A stretch of 64,000 bases of DNA. It comes from Paracoccaceae bacterium (lineage in GTDB: Bacteria > Pseudomonadota > Alphaproteobacteria > Rhodobacterales > Rhodobacteraceae). Shown piece by piece: positions 9,516 to 19,498 of this stretch. Made by a program: the position numbers and the translations under genes. Within the stretch, counting starts at the first letter, position 1, and each line of letters begins with the position of its first letter. The notes beneath the pieces were generated by a model. That model had not been told where the DNA came from. It ran no database searches and saw only the letters and a list, made by a program, of their open reading frames with translations. Where the stretch lies: positions 1 through 64,000 of the forward strand of contig JAIXPH010000020.1 in NCBI GenBank assembly GCA_027486345.1, read 5' to 3'.

Positions 9516-11357
9516 ATGCCCGTTTACCGCTCACGTACGACCACGCATGGCCGCAACATGGCCGGTGCCCGCGGCCTCTGGCGCGCGACGGGCATGAAGG
9601 ATGGGGATTTCGGCAAGCCGATCATCGCCATCGTCAACAGCTTCACCCAATTCGTCCCCGGTCACGTCCACCTCAAGGACCTCGGCCAGATGGTCGCGCG
9701 TGAGGTTGAGGCGGCGGGGGGCGTTGCCAAGGAATTCGGGACGATTGCGGTCGATGACGGGATCGCGATGGGTCATGACGGGATGCTCTATTCGCTGCCT
9801 TCCCGCGAAGTCATCGCCGATGCCGTTGAATACATGGTGAACGCGCATTGTGCCGACGCCATGGTTTGTATTTCAAATTGCGATAAGATTACCCCCGGCA
9901 TGCTGATGGCCGCGATGCGCCTGAACATCCCCGCCGTCTTCGTCTCGGGCGGGCCGATGGAGGCCGGGAAGGCCATCGTCAAAGGCAAGGAAATCGCGCT
10001 CGATCTGGTCGATGCCATGGTTGTCGCCGCCGATGACGCCTATACCGACGAGGAAGTCGAGGCGATCGAAAAGGAAGCCTGCCCCACCTGCGGCTCCTGC
10101 TCTGGCATGTTCACCGCCAATTCGATGAACTGCCTGACTGAGGCGTTGGGCCTGTCGCTGCCCGGCAACGGATCGACGCTGGCCACCCATGCCGACCGCA
10201 AGCGCCTGTTTGTCGAGGCGGGTCACCTGATCGTCGACATCACCAAGCGCTACTACGAACAGAACGATGAGTCCGTGCTGCCGCGCAACGTCGCCAGCAA
10301 GAAGGCGTTTGAGAACGCCATGGCGCTGGACATCGCGATGGGCGGATCGACCAACACCATCCTGCACATTCTGGCGGCCGCGCATGAAGGCGGGATCGAC
10401 TTCACCCAAGACGACATCGACGCCCTGTCGCGCAAGGTGCCCTGCCTGTGCAAGGTGGCCCCGGCCAAGCAGGATGTGCATATGGAGGATGTCCACCGCG
10501 CCGGCGGCATCATGGCGATCCTTGGCCAGTTGGACAATGCGGGCCTGTTGCACCGCGATGTGCCCACCGTGCATTCTCCCAGCATCGGTGCGGCGCTGGA
10601 CCATTGGGACATCAGCCGCACCAATCACGAAAACGTCCGCCAGTTCTTCAAGGCCGCGCCGGGCAACGTGCGCTCGGCCACCGCGTTTTCGCAGTCTAAG
10701 CGCTATGTCGAACTGGACCTTGACCGCGAGCATGGGGTGATCCGCTCGGCCGAGCATGCCTTTACCAAAGAGGGCGGCTTGGCCGTGCTGAAAGGCAATA
10801 TCGCGCTGGACGGTTGCATCGTGAAAACGGCGGGCGTGGACGAGTCGATCTTTGTCTTCTCTGGTCCCGCCAAGGTTTACGAGTCGCAGAACGACGCCGT
10901 CGCCGCGATCCTGAACAACGAAGTGGTCGCAGGCGACGTGGTGGTGATCCGCTACGAGGGGCCAAAGGGCGGGCCGGGGATGCAGGAAATGCTCTACCCG
11001 ACCAGCTATCTGAAGTCGAAAGGACTGGGCAAGGTCTGCGCTTTGCTGACCGATGGCCGGTTCTCGGGCGGCACCTCGGGCCTGTCCATCGGCCATGCCT
11101 CGCCTGAGGCCGCGTCGGGCGGGGCCATCGGTCTGGTCCGCGAAGGCGACATGATCGACATCGACATCCCCAACCGCACGATCAACCTGCGGATTTCGGA
11201 CGCCGAACTGGCTGCCCGCCGCGCCGAACAGGACAAGCTGGGCTGGAAACCGGCCAAGGCCCGCCCGCGCAAGGTGTCTACCGCGCTGAAGGCCTATGCT
11301 TTGCTGGCATCCTCGGCCGACAAGGGCGCGGTCCGCGTGCTGCCTGAAGGGCTCTGA
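9516..11357 (+). CDS. ilvD: Dihydroxy-acid dehydratase
   Basis: Cytosolic Fe-S enzyme that dehydrates 2,3-dihydroxy acids to 2-keto acids in valine, isoleucine and pantothenate synthesis. 613 residues, close to the usual 610-620. The ATG at 9516 follows GGAGG at 9506-9510, and the protein starts [20 protein letters not shown] as in the family. The cluster-binding cysteines are in place: C122 in SNCDKITPG and C195 in [15 protein letters not shown]. The C-terminal [15 protein letters not shown] signature is intact. The frame extends upstream to 9261, but that part lacks family similarity and a ribosome site. Followed by a terminator-like hairpin, so probably monocistronic. Confidence 0.97.
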   Translation: MPVYRSRTTTHGRNMAGARGLWRATGMKDGDFGKPIIAIVNSFTQFVPGHVHLKDLGQMVAREVEAAGGVAKEFGTIAVDDGIAMGHDGMLYSLPSREVIADAVEYMVNAHCADAMVCISNCDKITPGMLMAAMRLNIPAVFVSGGPMEAGKAIVKGKEIALDLVDAMVVAADDAYTDEEVEAIEKEACPTCGSCSGMFTANSMNCLTEALGLSLPGNGSTLATHADRKRLFVEAGHLIVDITKRYYEQNDESVLPRNVASKKAFENAMALDIAMGGSTNTILHILAAAHEGGIDFTQDDIDALSRKVPCLCKVAPAKQDVHMEDVHRAGGIMAILGQLDNAGLLHRDVPTVHSPSIGAALDHWDISRTNHENVRQFFKAAPGNVRSATAFSQSKRYVELDLDREHGVIRSAEHAFTKEGGLAVLKGNIALDGCIVKTAGVDESIFVFSGPAKVYESQNDAVAAILNNEVVAGDVVVIRYEGPKGGPGMQEMLYPTSYLKSKGLGKVCALLTDGRFSGGTSGLSIGHASPEAASGGAIGLVREGDMIDIDIPNRTINLRISDAELAARRAEQDKLGWKPAKARPRKVSTALKAYALLASSADKGAVRVLPEGL

Positions 11358-11384
11358 CACGCCCCACTGCGATCCTATCCTGCG

Positions 11385-11419
11385 AAGGGCGCCCCCGGAT
11401 GAACACGGCGCGCCCTTTT
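11385..11419 (+). terminator. Probable rho-independent terminator of ilvD
   Basis: Stem AAGGGCGC (11385-11392) pairs with GCGCCCTT (11410-11417), followed by further T residues, 28 nt after the ilvD stop. The loop is long (17 nt) but contains additional GC pairing potential. Confidence 0.6.
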
Positions 11420-11507
11420 GCGTGGAATGCCCAGACTTTCGATGCAAAAGGACGAACCCTTTGCGCCGGACCGTGTTACCATGGCGCCCAAGATCCGGGA
11501 GGATGCC

Positions 11508-12089
11508 ATGCGCCTTGTTCCCCTGTGCCTTGCCATGTTGCTGCCGATCCCCGCGCTGCTGGGGCCTGCGCTGGCCCTGCCGGTCGATTACGTCCTGCAG
11601 GCCGAAGCCTCGCAGGTCGGCTTCGCCCTCGATTTCGGCAAGGATCAGATCACCGGCCAGATGCCGGTGACCATGGCCGATCTGACCATCGACTTTGACA
11701 GCCTTGCCAATTGCCGCTTTGACGTGGCTCTGGACGTGACCGGCACCACGGCCAGCTTTCCCTTTGCCGAACAGGCGCTGAAAGGACCCAAGGTGCTGGA
11801 TGCTGCCCGCTTTCCCGGCATCACCTTCCGGTCCACCGCCGTGCGCGCCGAAGGGGAGGGCGCCGCTGTCGATGGCCTGATCACGATCCGGGGCGTGGAA
11901 AAGCCGATCACCCTGACCGCCACCATCTTTCGCCAGCAAGGCACGGCCGAGGGGGACCGGTCCTTGCTGACCGTGCATCTGGTGGGGGCGGTCAACCGGT
12001 CCGACTTTGGCGCGACCGGCTGGTCCGACATGGTGGGCGATCAGGTGCGGCTGGACATCCTCGCCCGGATCGAACGGGTCGGCGGATGA
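11508..12089 (+). CDS. YceI family periplasmic protein
   Basis: 193 residues. An N-terminal signal peptide (MRLVPLCLAMLLPIPALLGP, cleavage near ALA) directs it to the periplasm. The rest fits the YceI lipocalin-like barrel: Y-x-L-ase start (YVLQAEASQVGFALDFG), central FPGITFRST, and DGLITIRGVEKPITL near the end. YceI proteins bind isoprenoid or other lipophilic ligands. The start at 11508 follows GGGAGGA at 11497-11503; an upstream frame extension to 11418 has no ribosome site. The stop overlaps the start of the cytochrome b561 gene (ATGA), a pairing seen in many proteobacteria, so the two are co-translated and may share a quinone-related role. Confidence 0.88.
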   Translation: MRLVPLCLAMLLPIPALLGPALALPVDYVLQAEASQVGFALDFGKDQITGQMPVTMADLTIDFDSLANCRFDVALDVTGTTASFPFAEQALKGPKVLDAARFPGITFRSTAVRAEGEGAAVDGLITIRGVEKPITLTATIFRQQGTAEGDRSLLTVHLVGAVNRSDFGATGWSDMVGDQVRLDILARIERVGG

Positions 12090-12625
12090 TCTGGCGCAAC
12101 GGGCCGACCGGTTACGGGCTGGTCTCGCGTGCCTTGCATTGGGGCATGGCGCTGCTGATCCTTGCGCTTCTGGCGCTGGGTCTGCGGTTGACTGCGCTGC
12201 AACCTGACCTGTCCACCCTGTGGCTTTATGGCCTGCACAAGACGCTCGGCCTGACCGTTCTGGCGTTGGTGCTGCTGCGGATCCTGTGGCACCGCATCTC
12301 GCCGCCGCCCCGCCCCTTGGCAGTGGGCTGGCAAGTGACGGCGGCACGGGCGGGCCATCTGGCGCTTTACGTGCTGATGCTGGTCATTCCCCTGTCAGGT
12401 TGGGTCGCCAGTTCCGCCACCGGGATCGACACGCTTTTCGCAGACCGCTGGGTGGTCCCGGCCATCGCGCCGGTGTCCGCACCGCTTGAGACCACGGCCT
12501 TCGTCATCCACGGCATCGCCACAAAGCTGTTGATGGCGCTGGTGGTGGTCCATGTCCTCGCCGCCTTTCAGCACGAAATGGCAGGGCAGGGCACGCTGAC
12601 GCGGATGCTGCGCGGACAGCGCTGA
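12086..12625 (+). CDS. Cytochrome b561 family membrane protein
   Basis: 179-residue integral membrane haem protein with four predicted helices, around residues 16-36, 50-68, 85-105 and 142-162. Histidines that could ligate haem sit in the helices (ALHWGMALL, GLHKTLGL, RAGHLALY, VVHVLAAFQH). Family members shuttle electrons between quinol and periplasmic acceptors. Translationally coupled to the upstream yceI-like gene by a 4-nt ATGA overlap. Confidence 0.88.
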   Translation: MIWRNGPTGYGLVSRALHWGMALLILALLALGLRLTALQPDLSTLWLYGLHKTLGLTVLALVLLRILWHRISPPPRPLAVGWQVTAARAGHLALYVLMLVIPLSGWVASSATGIDTLFADRWVVPAIAPVSAPLETTAFVIHGIATKLLMALVVVHVLAAFQHEMAGQGTLTRMLRGQR

Positions 12626-12701
12626 GCAGGCGATTGCGCCACATCAAGGAACAACCGCGCGTATGGGCCGATACTGTCTCACACCCAGACAGGAGACCAC
12701 C

Positions 12702-13454
12702 ATGCATATCACCTTCACCGGAAAGACCGCCCTCGTCACCGGGGCCGGATCGGGCATCGGCGCGGCCATCGCCAAGGGCCTCGCCGCCAGCGGCGCGCGC
12801 GTCGTGGTGCAAGACCTGCAGGCGCAAGCGGCAGAGCGGGTCACCGCCGAAATCACGGTGGCGGGCGGTCTGGCCTATGCGGCGGCGGGCGATGTATCCG
12901 ACCCCGTCGTGGTCGAAGGTCTGGTGGCCCAAGCCGTCACCGCGGGCGGGGGGCTGCACCTCTTGGTCAACAACGCGGGCATCGGCGGGCCCTTGGCCCC
13001 GCTCGGCGAGTACCCGCTGGATGGCTGGCGCAAGGTCATGGCGGTGAACCTTGACGGCGTGTTCTACGGGATGCGCTACGCCATCCCGGAAATGCTGAAA
13101 GCGGGCGGCGGGGCCATCGTCAACATCGCCTCGATCCTCGGGTCCGTCGGCTTTGCCAATGCCGGGGCCTATGTCGCGGCGAAACATGCGCTCTTGGGCC
13201 TGACCAAGACGGCCGCGCTGGAGTATTCCGCCAAAGGCATCCGCGTGAACGCCATCGGCCCGGCCTTCATCGACACGCCCTTGCTGGCGGCCTTGCCCCC
13301 CGGCGCGAAAGAGGCGCTGGTCGCCGCCCATCCCATCGGGCGCTTGGGTCGCGCCGAAGAGGTCGCCGACCTGACACAATACCTGCTGTCCGACAAGGCC
13401 AGCTTTATCACTGGCTCTTATCACCTGCTGGATGGCGGTTACTGCGCGCAATAG
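12702..13454 (+). CDS. Short-chain dehydrogenase/reductase (SDR)
   Basis: 250-residue classical SDR oxidoreductase. The Rossmann glycine motif TGAGSGIG is at 13-20, NNAG near 88-91, catalytic S144 in NIAS, and Y157/K161 in YVAAK. The C-terminus has the usual FITGSYHLLDGGY. D37-region VVVQDLQ (acidic residue after beta-2) suggests NAD(H) preference. Substrate cannot be assigned; the 3-hydroxyacyl or sugar-alcohol dehydrogenase type is typical. ATG at 12702 has AGGAG at 12691-12695; the frame extends 13 codons upstream without a ribosome site. It stands alone between the b561 gene and metG. Confidence 0.9.
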   Translation: MHITFTGKTALVTGAGSGIGAAIAKGLAASGARVVVQDLQAQAAERVTAEITVAGGLAYAAAGDVSDPVVVEGLVAQAVTAGGGLHLLVNNAGIGGPLAPLGEYPLDGWRKVMAVNLDGVFYGMRYAIPEMLKAGGGAIVNIASILGSVGFANAGAYVAAKHALLGLTKTAALEYSAKGIRVNAIGPAFIDTPLLAALPPGAKEALVAAHPIGRLGRAEEVADLTQYLLSDKASFITGSYHLLDGGYCAQ

Positions 13455-13489
13455 CACGCGATGGCCTGCGACCTTGCCTCTGGTCCTTC

Positions 13490-13523
13490 CCCGGTCCGCG
13501 CGGTAAACAGCGCGCGGACCGGG
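13490..13523 (+). repeat. 13-bp perfect hairpin upstream of metG
   Basis: Arms 13490-13502 and 13511-13523 are perfectly complementary (CCCGGTCCGCGCG) around the 8-nt loop GTAAACAG. There is no T-run after it. The right arm and flank (GCGCGCGGACCGGGAC, 13510-13525) are identical to 18033-18048, part of another hairpin element, so this is probably a member of the same repeat family rather than a dedicated metG leader. Confidence 0.6.
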
Positions 13524-13539
13524 ACGAAAGGCGCGCGAC

Positions 13540-15258
13540 ATGGCACGGATTCTGATCACTTCCGCCATCCCTTACATCAACGGGATCAAGCATTTGGGCA
13601 ATCTCGTGGGCAGTCAACTGCCGGCGGATCTGTTCGCCCGCTACATGCGCGCCCGTGGGCATGAGGTGATCTTCATCTGCGCGACCGATGAACATGGCAC
13701 TCCGGCGGAGTTGGCCGCCGCCAAGGCGGGCAAACCGGTCGAAGAGTACTGCGCCGAAATGCATGAGGTGCAAAAAGACCTCGCCGCCGGGTTCCGCCTG
13801 TCGTTTGACCATTTCGGACGGTCATCGTCGCAGCGCAACCACCGCCTGACCCAGCACTTCGCGGGGCGTCTGGCCGAGAATGGCCTTATTCAGGAAGTGT
13901 CGGAAAAGCAGGTGTTTTCCATCGACGACAACCGCTTCCTGCCGGATCGCTACATCACCGGAACCTGCCCGAACTGCGGCAACACCTCTGCGCGCGGCGA
14001 CCAGTGCGAGGAATGCACCAAGCAGTTGGACCCGACCGACCTGATCAACCCGCGCTCGTCCATTTCCGGCTCGACCAACCTTGAGGTGCGCGAGACCAAA
14101 CACCTCTACCTGCGCCAACGCGCCCTGCGTGACAAGCTGGAGGCGTGGATTGACTCCAAGACCGATTGGCCGATCCTGACCACCTCCATCGCCAAGAAAT
14201 GGCTGAACGATGGCGATGGCTTGCAGGACCGGGGGATCACGCGCGACCTCTACTGGGGCATCCCGGTGAAAAAGGGCGACCAGCCTTGGCCGGGGATGGA
14301 AGGCAAGGTCTTCTACGTCTGGTTCGATGCCCCCATCGAATACATCGCTGGCACCGCCGAATGGGCCGATGCCAATGGACTGGACGATGCGGCGTGGGAA
14401 CGCTGGTGGCGCACCGACAAGGGCGCAGAGGACGTCACCTATTACCAGTTCATGGGCAAGGACAACGTCCCCTTCCATACCCTGTCCTTCCCCGCCACGA
14501 TCCTTGGGTCGGGCGAGCCGTGGAAGCTTGTCGATTACCTGAAATCCTTCAACTACCTGAACTATGATGGCGGCCAATTCTCGACCAGCCAAGGTCGCGG
14601 CGTGTTCATGGATCAGGCGTTGTCGATCCTGCCCGCCGACTATTGGCGCTGGTGGCTCTTGTCCCATGCCCCCGAAAACTCGGACAGCGAGTTTACATGG
14701 GAGAACTTCCAGGCCTCGGTGAACAAGGACCTTGCGGATGTCTTGGGCAATTTCGTCAGCCGCGTGACCAAGTTCGCCAAGTCGAAACTGGGGGAAACGG
14801 TGCCTGCGGGCGGCGATTTCACCCCGGCCGAGACGGCCCTGATCGCCGACCTCGGTGCCCGCATCCGCGACTACGAGTCCCTGATGGCGCAGATGGAGGT
14901 CCGCAAAGCCGCCGCTGAACTCCGCGCCATCTGGGTGATCGGCAACGAATACCTGCAGGCCGCCGCCCCTTGGTCCGCCGTCAAGACCGATCCGGCGCGG
15001 GCAGAGGCGATCGTGCGCCTGTCGCTGAACCTGATCCGCGTCTATGCCATCCTGTCGCGCCCCTTCATCCCTGACGCCGCCGCCACGATGATGGCTGCGA
15101 TGGGCTCGGAGGATTGGTCCTGGCCCGAAGACGTCCCCGCCGCCCTGCGCACCCTCGCCCCCGGCGATGCTTACTCTGTGCCCGAAAACCTGTTCCGCAA
15201 GATCACGGACGAGGAACGCGCCGACTGGCAACAGAAATTCTCCGGCATCCGCACCTGA
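13540..15258 (+). CDS. metG: Methionyl-tRNA synthetase
   Basis: Class I synthetase charging tRNA-Met. 572 residues, the short form without the C-terminal tRNA-binding extension. The HIGH motif appears as HLGN (18-21). The zinc knuckle has C143, C146, C156 and C159. The KMSKS loop is replaced by FSTSQ (347-351), a variant known in the MetG subgroup of alphaproteobacteria and related lineages. The anticodon-binding helical domain ([10 protein letters not shown] and following) completes the protein. ATG at 13540 with AAAGG at 13527-13531. The preceding hairpin separates it from the SDR gene. Confidence 0.97.
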   Translation: MARILITSAIPYINGIKHLGNLVGSQLPADLFARYMRARGHEVIFICATDEHGTPAELAAAKAGKPVEEYCAEMHEVQKDLAAGFRLSFDHFGRSSSQRNHRLTQHFAGRLAENGLIQEVSEKQVFSIDDNRFLPDRYITGTCPNCGNTSARGDQCEECTKQLDPTDLINPRSSISGSTNLEVRETKHLYLRQRALRDKLEAWIDSKTDWPILTTSIAKKWLNDGDGLQDRGITRDLYWGIPVKKGDQPWPGMEGKVFYVWFDAPIEYIAGTAEWADANGLDDAAWERWWRTDKGAEDVTYYQFMGKDNVPFHTLSFPATILGSGEPWKLVDYLKSFNYLNYDGGQFSTSQGRGVFMDQALSILPADYWRWWLLSHAPENSDSEFTWENFQASVNKDLADVLGNFVSRVTKFAKSKLGETVPAGGDFTPAETALIADLGARIRDYESLMAQMEVRKAAAELRAIWVIGNEYLQAAAPWSAVKTDPARAEAIVRLSLNLIRVYAILSRPFIPDAAATMMAAMGSEDWSWPEDVPAALRTLAPGDAYSVPENLFRKITDEERADWQQKFSGIRT

Positions 15259-15269
15259 CCCTGCCGCTT

Positions 15270-15299
15270 CCCCGTTGCTGAAATATCCTCAGGGGGGTG
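15270..15299 (-). repeat. Short intergenic element (copy 1)
   Basis: On the minus strand this reads CACCCCCCTGAGGATATTT followed by CAGCAACGGGGAAG. It resembles 60459-60491 (CACCCCCCGTGGGGTATTT, then GGGCCAAGATGAAG). GC-rich hairpins flank both. Similarity is partial; from general knowledge such CCCCC...TATTT intergenic elements are frequent in Rhodobacteraceae, but that cannot be verified here. Confidence 0.4.
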
Positions 15300-15338
15300 A
15301 GCCCGGCACGGGCGAGGGGGGCGCGAGCGCCCTCCTTT

Positions 15339-15459
15339 CCCCCTCACCCCAGCCCTCTCCCCCGGCGGGGAGAGGGAGCCATCCCCGTTCTGCACCCTCT
15401 GTGACGGATCAGGACGCGCGCCCCCTCTCCCCTCGGGGGAGAGGGTCGGGGTGAGGGGG
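15339..15459. repeat. REP/BIME-like palindromic element
   Basis: A 25-nt left arm (15339-15363) and a 25-nt right arm (15435-15459) are inverted repeats with two mismatches. Each arm is also part of its own hairpin: CCCTCTCCCC pairs with GGGGAGAGGG around CGGC (left, 15353-15376) and around TCG (right, 15424-15446). The type (CCCTCACCCC-AACCCTCTCCC) resembles REP-like sequences spread through many proteobacterial genomes. It lies between metG and the aldo/keto reductase gene. Confidence 0.8.
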
Positions 15460-15534
15460 CTGCCGAACCTGTCCGCGCTGGACCTTTCCCCCGCCGTGCC
15501 TATCTCTGCCCCAATCCAATTGCATGAGGCTGCC

Positions 15535-16524
<990 letters not shown>

Positions 16525-16540
16525 GCGGGCACTGCATCCA

Positions 16541-16577
16541 GGCCACGGCCCGTGCCCGTTTCGGGCGGGCCGTGGCC
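16541..16577. terminator. Bidirectional terminator-like hairpin
   Basis: GGCCACGGCCCG (16541-16552) pairs perfectly with CGGGCCGTGGCC (16566-16577); the loop itself can pair CCCG with CGGG. It lies between two convergent genes, 16 nt after the aldo/keto reductase stop and 3 nt from the monooxygenase stop. T-runs are poor on both sides. Confidence 0.6.
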
Positions 16578-16580
16578 CTC

Positions 16581-17819
16581 TCATTCCGCCGCCAGCCGCG
16601 CCCCTTGCGCGATATGCGCTACCAGTGCCGCCGCATCATGCCAAACGCCCCAGATGAAGGGTGAGGCGCGGCGCGTGAGCCAAGGCAGGCCAAGGAAGTA
16701 CAGTCCCGGCACCGGCGACACGCCCTTGTCATGCACGGGCTTGCCATTGGTGTCCAAGGCCCCCGGCACCTGCAACCAGCCGTAATCCAGACCATAGCCC
16801 GTGGCCCAGATGATCGAGGTGACGCCCTCGGCCGCCAGATCGAGCGACAGGATCGGGTGGGTCATGCAGTCCGGGTCCGGCCCGATCTCGCGTGCCGACG
16901 GTTCCGGCGGCAGGTCGATCCCCATCCGTGCGGCATGGGTGTCGGCCTGATCCAGCACCGAAAGGTAATTCCGGTCCCCGTTGCGGATGTTGTCGGCCAG
17001 ATCGGGCGCCACCGACAGCATGCCACCCGAATAGGCCCCGACGCGCCCGAGCAGGATCATCCCCCGCGCGGCGAGTCGCCGGAAATCCACCGTCTCGCCG
17101 CCATGCGCGCCAGAGACGGCGATGGTGATATGTTCGGTCCCCGGTGTTTTCGCCCGCGCGTCCCAATGGCCAAGCTGCCCCAGCCACCAGACAAAGTCCT
17201 TGCCGCGATAGGCGCGGGGCGGGCGGTCATGCGGGCCGACGGAGAGGAACACCTTGCGGCCGGAGCGGTGGATTTCATCGGCGATCTGCGATCCTGACGA
17301 CCCCGCCCCGACCACCAGCACCGCGCCGGGGGGCAATTGGCCGGGGTTGCGGTAATCGGCGGAGTGCATCTGCGTGATCCCGGCGCTGTCGGGGACGACG
17401 GTGGGGATGATCGGCTTCTGGAACGGGCCGGTGGCCGAGATGACGTTGTCCGCCTCGATCACGCCTTCGGGCGTTTCGGCGATGAAGCCGCCGCCTGCGC
17501 GGGGCGTCAGGCGGGTGACCGCGACACCGCAGCGGATGGGCAGGGCGCGTTCCTCGGCAAGCTCCTGGAAATAGGCGGCGATATCCTCTTTGCCGGCAAA
17601 AGCATCGGGATGCAGGTGGTCAAAGGTCTTGACCGGAAAGCGGTCATGCCAAGCGGGGCCATTGGCCACGAGCGAGTCCCAGCGCCCCGTCCGCCAACGT
17701 TCGGCAATGCGCGCGCGTTCCAGCACCAGATGCGGCAGGCCGCGTTCCTGCAAGTGTGCGCTGGCGGCAATGCCCGCCTGCCCGCCGCCGATGACCAAAG
17801 TGCCGACCCGTTCCGTCAT
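16581..17819 (-). CDS. Flavin-dependent monooxygenase-like NAD(P)/FAD oxidoreductase
   Basis: 412-residue two-dinucleotide-fold flavoprotein of the CzcO/YUCCA-like group. FAD site VIGGGQAGIAAS at residues 9-20; second (NADPH) site VVGAGSSGSQIADE near 168-181; ATG motif IIWATGYGLDY toward the C-terminus. Known relatives oxygenate small soft nucleophiles or ketones, so an organic sulfide, amine or ketone substrate is possible but not shown. Starts ATG at 17819, with AGGCAAGG just upstream on the minus strand. Runs convergent to the aldo/keto reductase gene. Confidence 0.85.
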   Translation of the reverse strand: MTERVGTLVIGGGQAGIAASAHLQERGLPHLVLERARIAERWRTGRWDSLVANGPAWHDRFPVKTFDHLHPDAFAGKEDIAAYFQELAEERALPIRCGVAVTRLTPRAGGGFIAETPEGVIEADNVISATGPFQKPIIPTVVPDSAGITQMHSADYRNPGQLPPGAVLVVGAGSSGSQIADEIHRSGRKVFLSVGPHDRPPRAYRGKDFVWWLGQLGHWDARAKTPGTEHITIAVSGAHGGETVDFRRLAARGMILLGRVGAYSGGMLSVAPDLADNIRNGDRNYLSVLDQADTHAARMGIDLPPEPSAREIGPDPDCMTHPILSLDLAAEGVTSIIWATGYGLDYGWLQVPGALDTNGKPVHDKGVSPVPGLYFLGLPWLTRRASPFIWGVWHDAAALVAHIAQGARLAAE

Positions 17820-17930
17820 CCTTGCCTCCTGATGTGTGGGGGCAGGATAGGGCCAAAGCGGGCAGGGGGGAAAACACTGTCTGGCTGTGCTTTGGTTAGG
17901 TTTTGGCTAAGTAGGCGAATTACGCTAGGA

Positions 17931-18063
17931 ATATCCAAACAGTCCGGGGGACTGTTTGGATATCCCGCCGTAGGTTCGCGTGCAGACCGCCGGGTTGTGC
18001 GCCCTTGGGCGCGCAGCCCGAGGGGGCGGGCTGCGCGCGGACCGGGACTTTGGGTCCCGGTCC
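17931..18063 (-). repeat. Composite three-hairpin element (copy A)
   Basis: Read on the minus strand: hairpin 1, GGACCGGGAC and GTCCCGGTCC around CCAAA (18039-18063); hairpin 2, a perfect 12-bp stem 18009-18020/18027-18038; hairpin 3, a perfect 15-bp stem 17931-17945/17949-17963 with a 3-nt loop. Hairpin 1 is repeated in the opposite orientation at 41083-41105, where it is again followed by a GC-rich and then an A/T-containing hairpin. Part of its flank (18033-18048) recurs at 13510-13525. Confidence 0.75.
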
Positions 18064-18090
18064 AACACTGACCGTTGCGTCTTAGGCCAA

Positions 18091-18124
18091 AAGAAAAGCG
18101 CCGCGAGCCTGTGACTCGCGGCGC
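18091..18124 (-). terminator. Rho-independent terminator of the creatinase gene
   Basis: On the minus strand the stem GCGCCGCGAG/CTCGCGGCGC (18124-18115 with 18107-18098, 7-nt loop) is followed directly by TTTTCTT. It starts 26 nt after the creatinase stop. Confidence 0.85.
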
Positions 18125-18149
18125 CCGTAGCCGTCAAAAATCCGAACTC

Positions 18150-19379
18150 TCAGCCCTTCTTGCCGATGATCAGATGCTCCGGCCCATAGGGGAAGCCGGT
18201 GATGTTGCGATTGCCCTTGTTGTTGTCGTCGGTGATCACAAGGATATCGTGTTCACGATACCCGCCCGCACCCGGCAGGTGGTCCGGAATGGTGATCATC
18301 GGCTCCATCGAGACGACCATGCCAGGTTCCAGCACGGTGTCGCAATCCTCGCGCAGTTCCAGACCGGCTTCGCGCCCGTAGTAGTGGCAGAGCACGCCGA
18401 AGGAGTGGCCATAGCCGAAGCTGCGGTATTGCAGCAAACCGGCCTCGGCATACATCGCGTTCAGCTCTTTCGCGACGTCGCTGCACTTGTTGCCGGGGAC
18501 CAGCAGTTCCTTGCCGCGATCATGGATCTTGCAGTTGAATTCCCACAGGCGGATGTGTTCATCCGTGGCGGTTTCGGCGAACAGCGTCCGCTCCAGCGCC
18601 ACGTAATAGCCCGCCACCATCGGGAAGCAGTTCAAGGACAGGATATCGCCGCGCTCGATCTTGCGGCTGGTCACCGGGTTGTGCGCGCCATCGGTGTTGA
18701 TGCCCGACTGGAACCAGGTCCAGGTGTCCAGCAATTCGCCATGCGGCCAGACCTTGGCGATTTCGCGCACCATGGTGGCGGTGGAATGCAGCGCCACCTC
18801 ATGCTCCGGCACGCCGACCTGTGCGGCCTCGACGCAGGCCGCGCCGCCGATGTCGGCAATGCGGGTCATCTTTTCGATGTGGGCGATTTCCTCGGCCGAT
18901 TTGATCATGCGCTGGCGCATGGCGGGGGCGGCGATATCGACGAATTCCATCTGCGGGAATTCGTGCTTCAAGAGGTTCAGCGTGTCGATGGTGATGTGAT
19001 CGAATTCGATCCCCAACCGTTTCACACCGCCGGTCAACTGGCGGACGGCGTGGAAGTAGTTGTCCTTTTGCCAGTCGGTATAGGTGACGTTCTTGCCACC
19101 ATAGGTGCGGCGCCACGGCTGGCCGCCGTCGATGCCAGCGCTGATCGAGGTCATGATGTTGTGGTCAATGACCAGACCATAGCGGCGGCCAAAGTAGCAG
19201 AACAGGAAGTCCGAGAAGTAGTTGATGTTGTGGTAGCTGGAAAACAGCGCCGCATCGATGCCCAGATCGGCCATCACCTTGCGGATGTTGGTCAGGCGGC
19301 GCTCCATCTCGGTCGCGCTGAAGGTCGGCACCACGGCCTGACCATTGCCCACGTAATTCTGCAAGCGTTCGCGTTCCAT
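18150..19379 (-). CDS. Creatinase (creatine amidinohydrolase)
   Basis: Hydrolyses creatine to sarcosine and urea; cytosolic, pita-bread (M24) fold without metal. 409 residues against about 403 for the Pseudomonas enzyme, which it matches along its length: SSYHNINYFSDF, SISAGIDGGQPWRRT, DTWTWFQSGINTDGAHNPVT, SLNCFPMVAGYY, SFGYGHSFG, EPGMVVSMEPM and GAGGYREHDIL. The catalytic histidine is H233 in DGAHNP. It is transcribed divergently from a LysR gene 119 bp away, which is the likely regulator. The sarcosine oxidase operon at 35.7-40.9 kb could consume its product. Confidence 0.93.
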   Translation of the reverse strand: MERERLQNYVGNGQAVVPTFSATEMERRLTNIRKVMADLGIDAALFSSYHNINYFSDFLFCYFGRRYGLVIDHNIMTSISAGIDGGQPWRRTYGGKNVTYTDWQKDNYFHAVRQLTGGVKRLGIEFDHITIDTLNLLKHEFPQMEFVDIAAPAMRQRMIKSAEEIAHIEKMTRIADIGGAACVEAAQVGVPEHEVALHSTATMVREIAKVWPHGELLDTWTWFQSGINTDGAHNPVTSRKIERGDILSLNCFPMVAGYYVALERTLFAETATDEHIRLWEFNCKIHDRGKELLVPGNKCSDVAKELNAMYAEAGLLQYRSFGYGHSFGVLCHYYGREAGLELREDCDTVLEPGMVVSMEPMITIPDHLPGAGGYREHDILVITDDNNKGNRNITGFPYGPEHLIIGKKG

Positions 19380-19473
19380 GCGATCTTCCCTTGTCCTGCG
19401 CCCCTGTCGGCGTCTTCGCTGCGGACCATCGGGCCAAGCGGCTGGCTTGTCAAAAGACCGTTTTTCAACCAGA

Positions 19474-19490
19474 CATGAGAAAACCTCATG
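19474..19490. promoter_or_regulatory. Candidate LysR operator between creatinase and LysR genes
   Basis: CATGAG and CTCATG form a perfect 6-bp dyad around AAAAC. The inner ATGAG-N5-CTCAT has the spacing of LysR boxes (T-N11-A type). It lies in the divergent intergenic region, overlapping the leader of the LysR gene, and fits autoregulation plus control of creatinase. Confidence 0.5.
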
Positions 19491-19498
19491 AGGTGGCG

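Larger units (their letters stand above)
17820..18149. other. Intergenic region packed with hairpins
   Basis: 330 bp between the monooxygenase start and the creatinase stop. No gene is supported. From left to right it contains a plain stretch that should hold the monooxygenase promoter, a 15-bp hairpin (17931-17963), a 12-bp hairpin (18009-18038), a 10-bp hairpin (18039-18063), and the creatinase terminator (18091-18124). Confidence 0.7.

Noticed and set aside
9873-12347. 824-codon minus-strand frame across ilvD, YceI and b561 genes
   Set aside because: It is antisense to three well-supported genes. Long antisense frames are expected with G/C-rich third positions.
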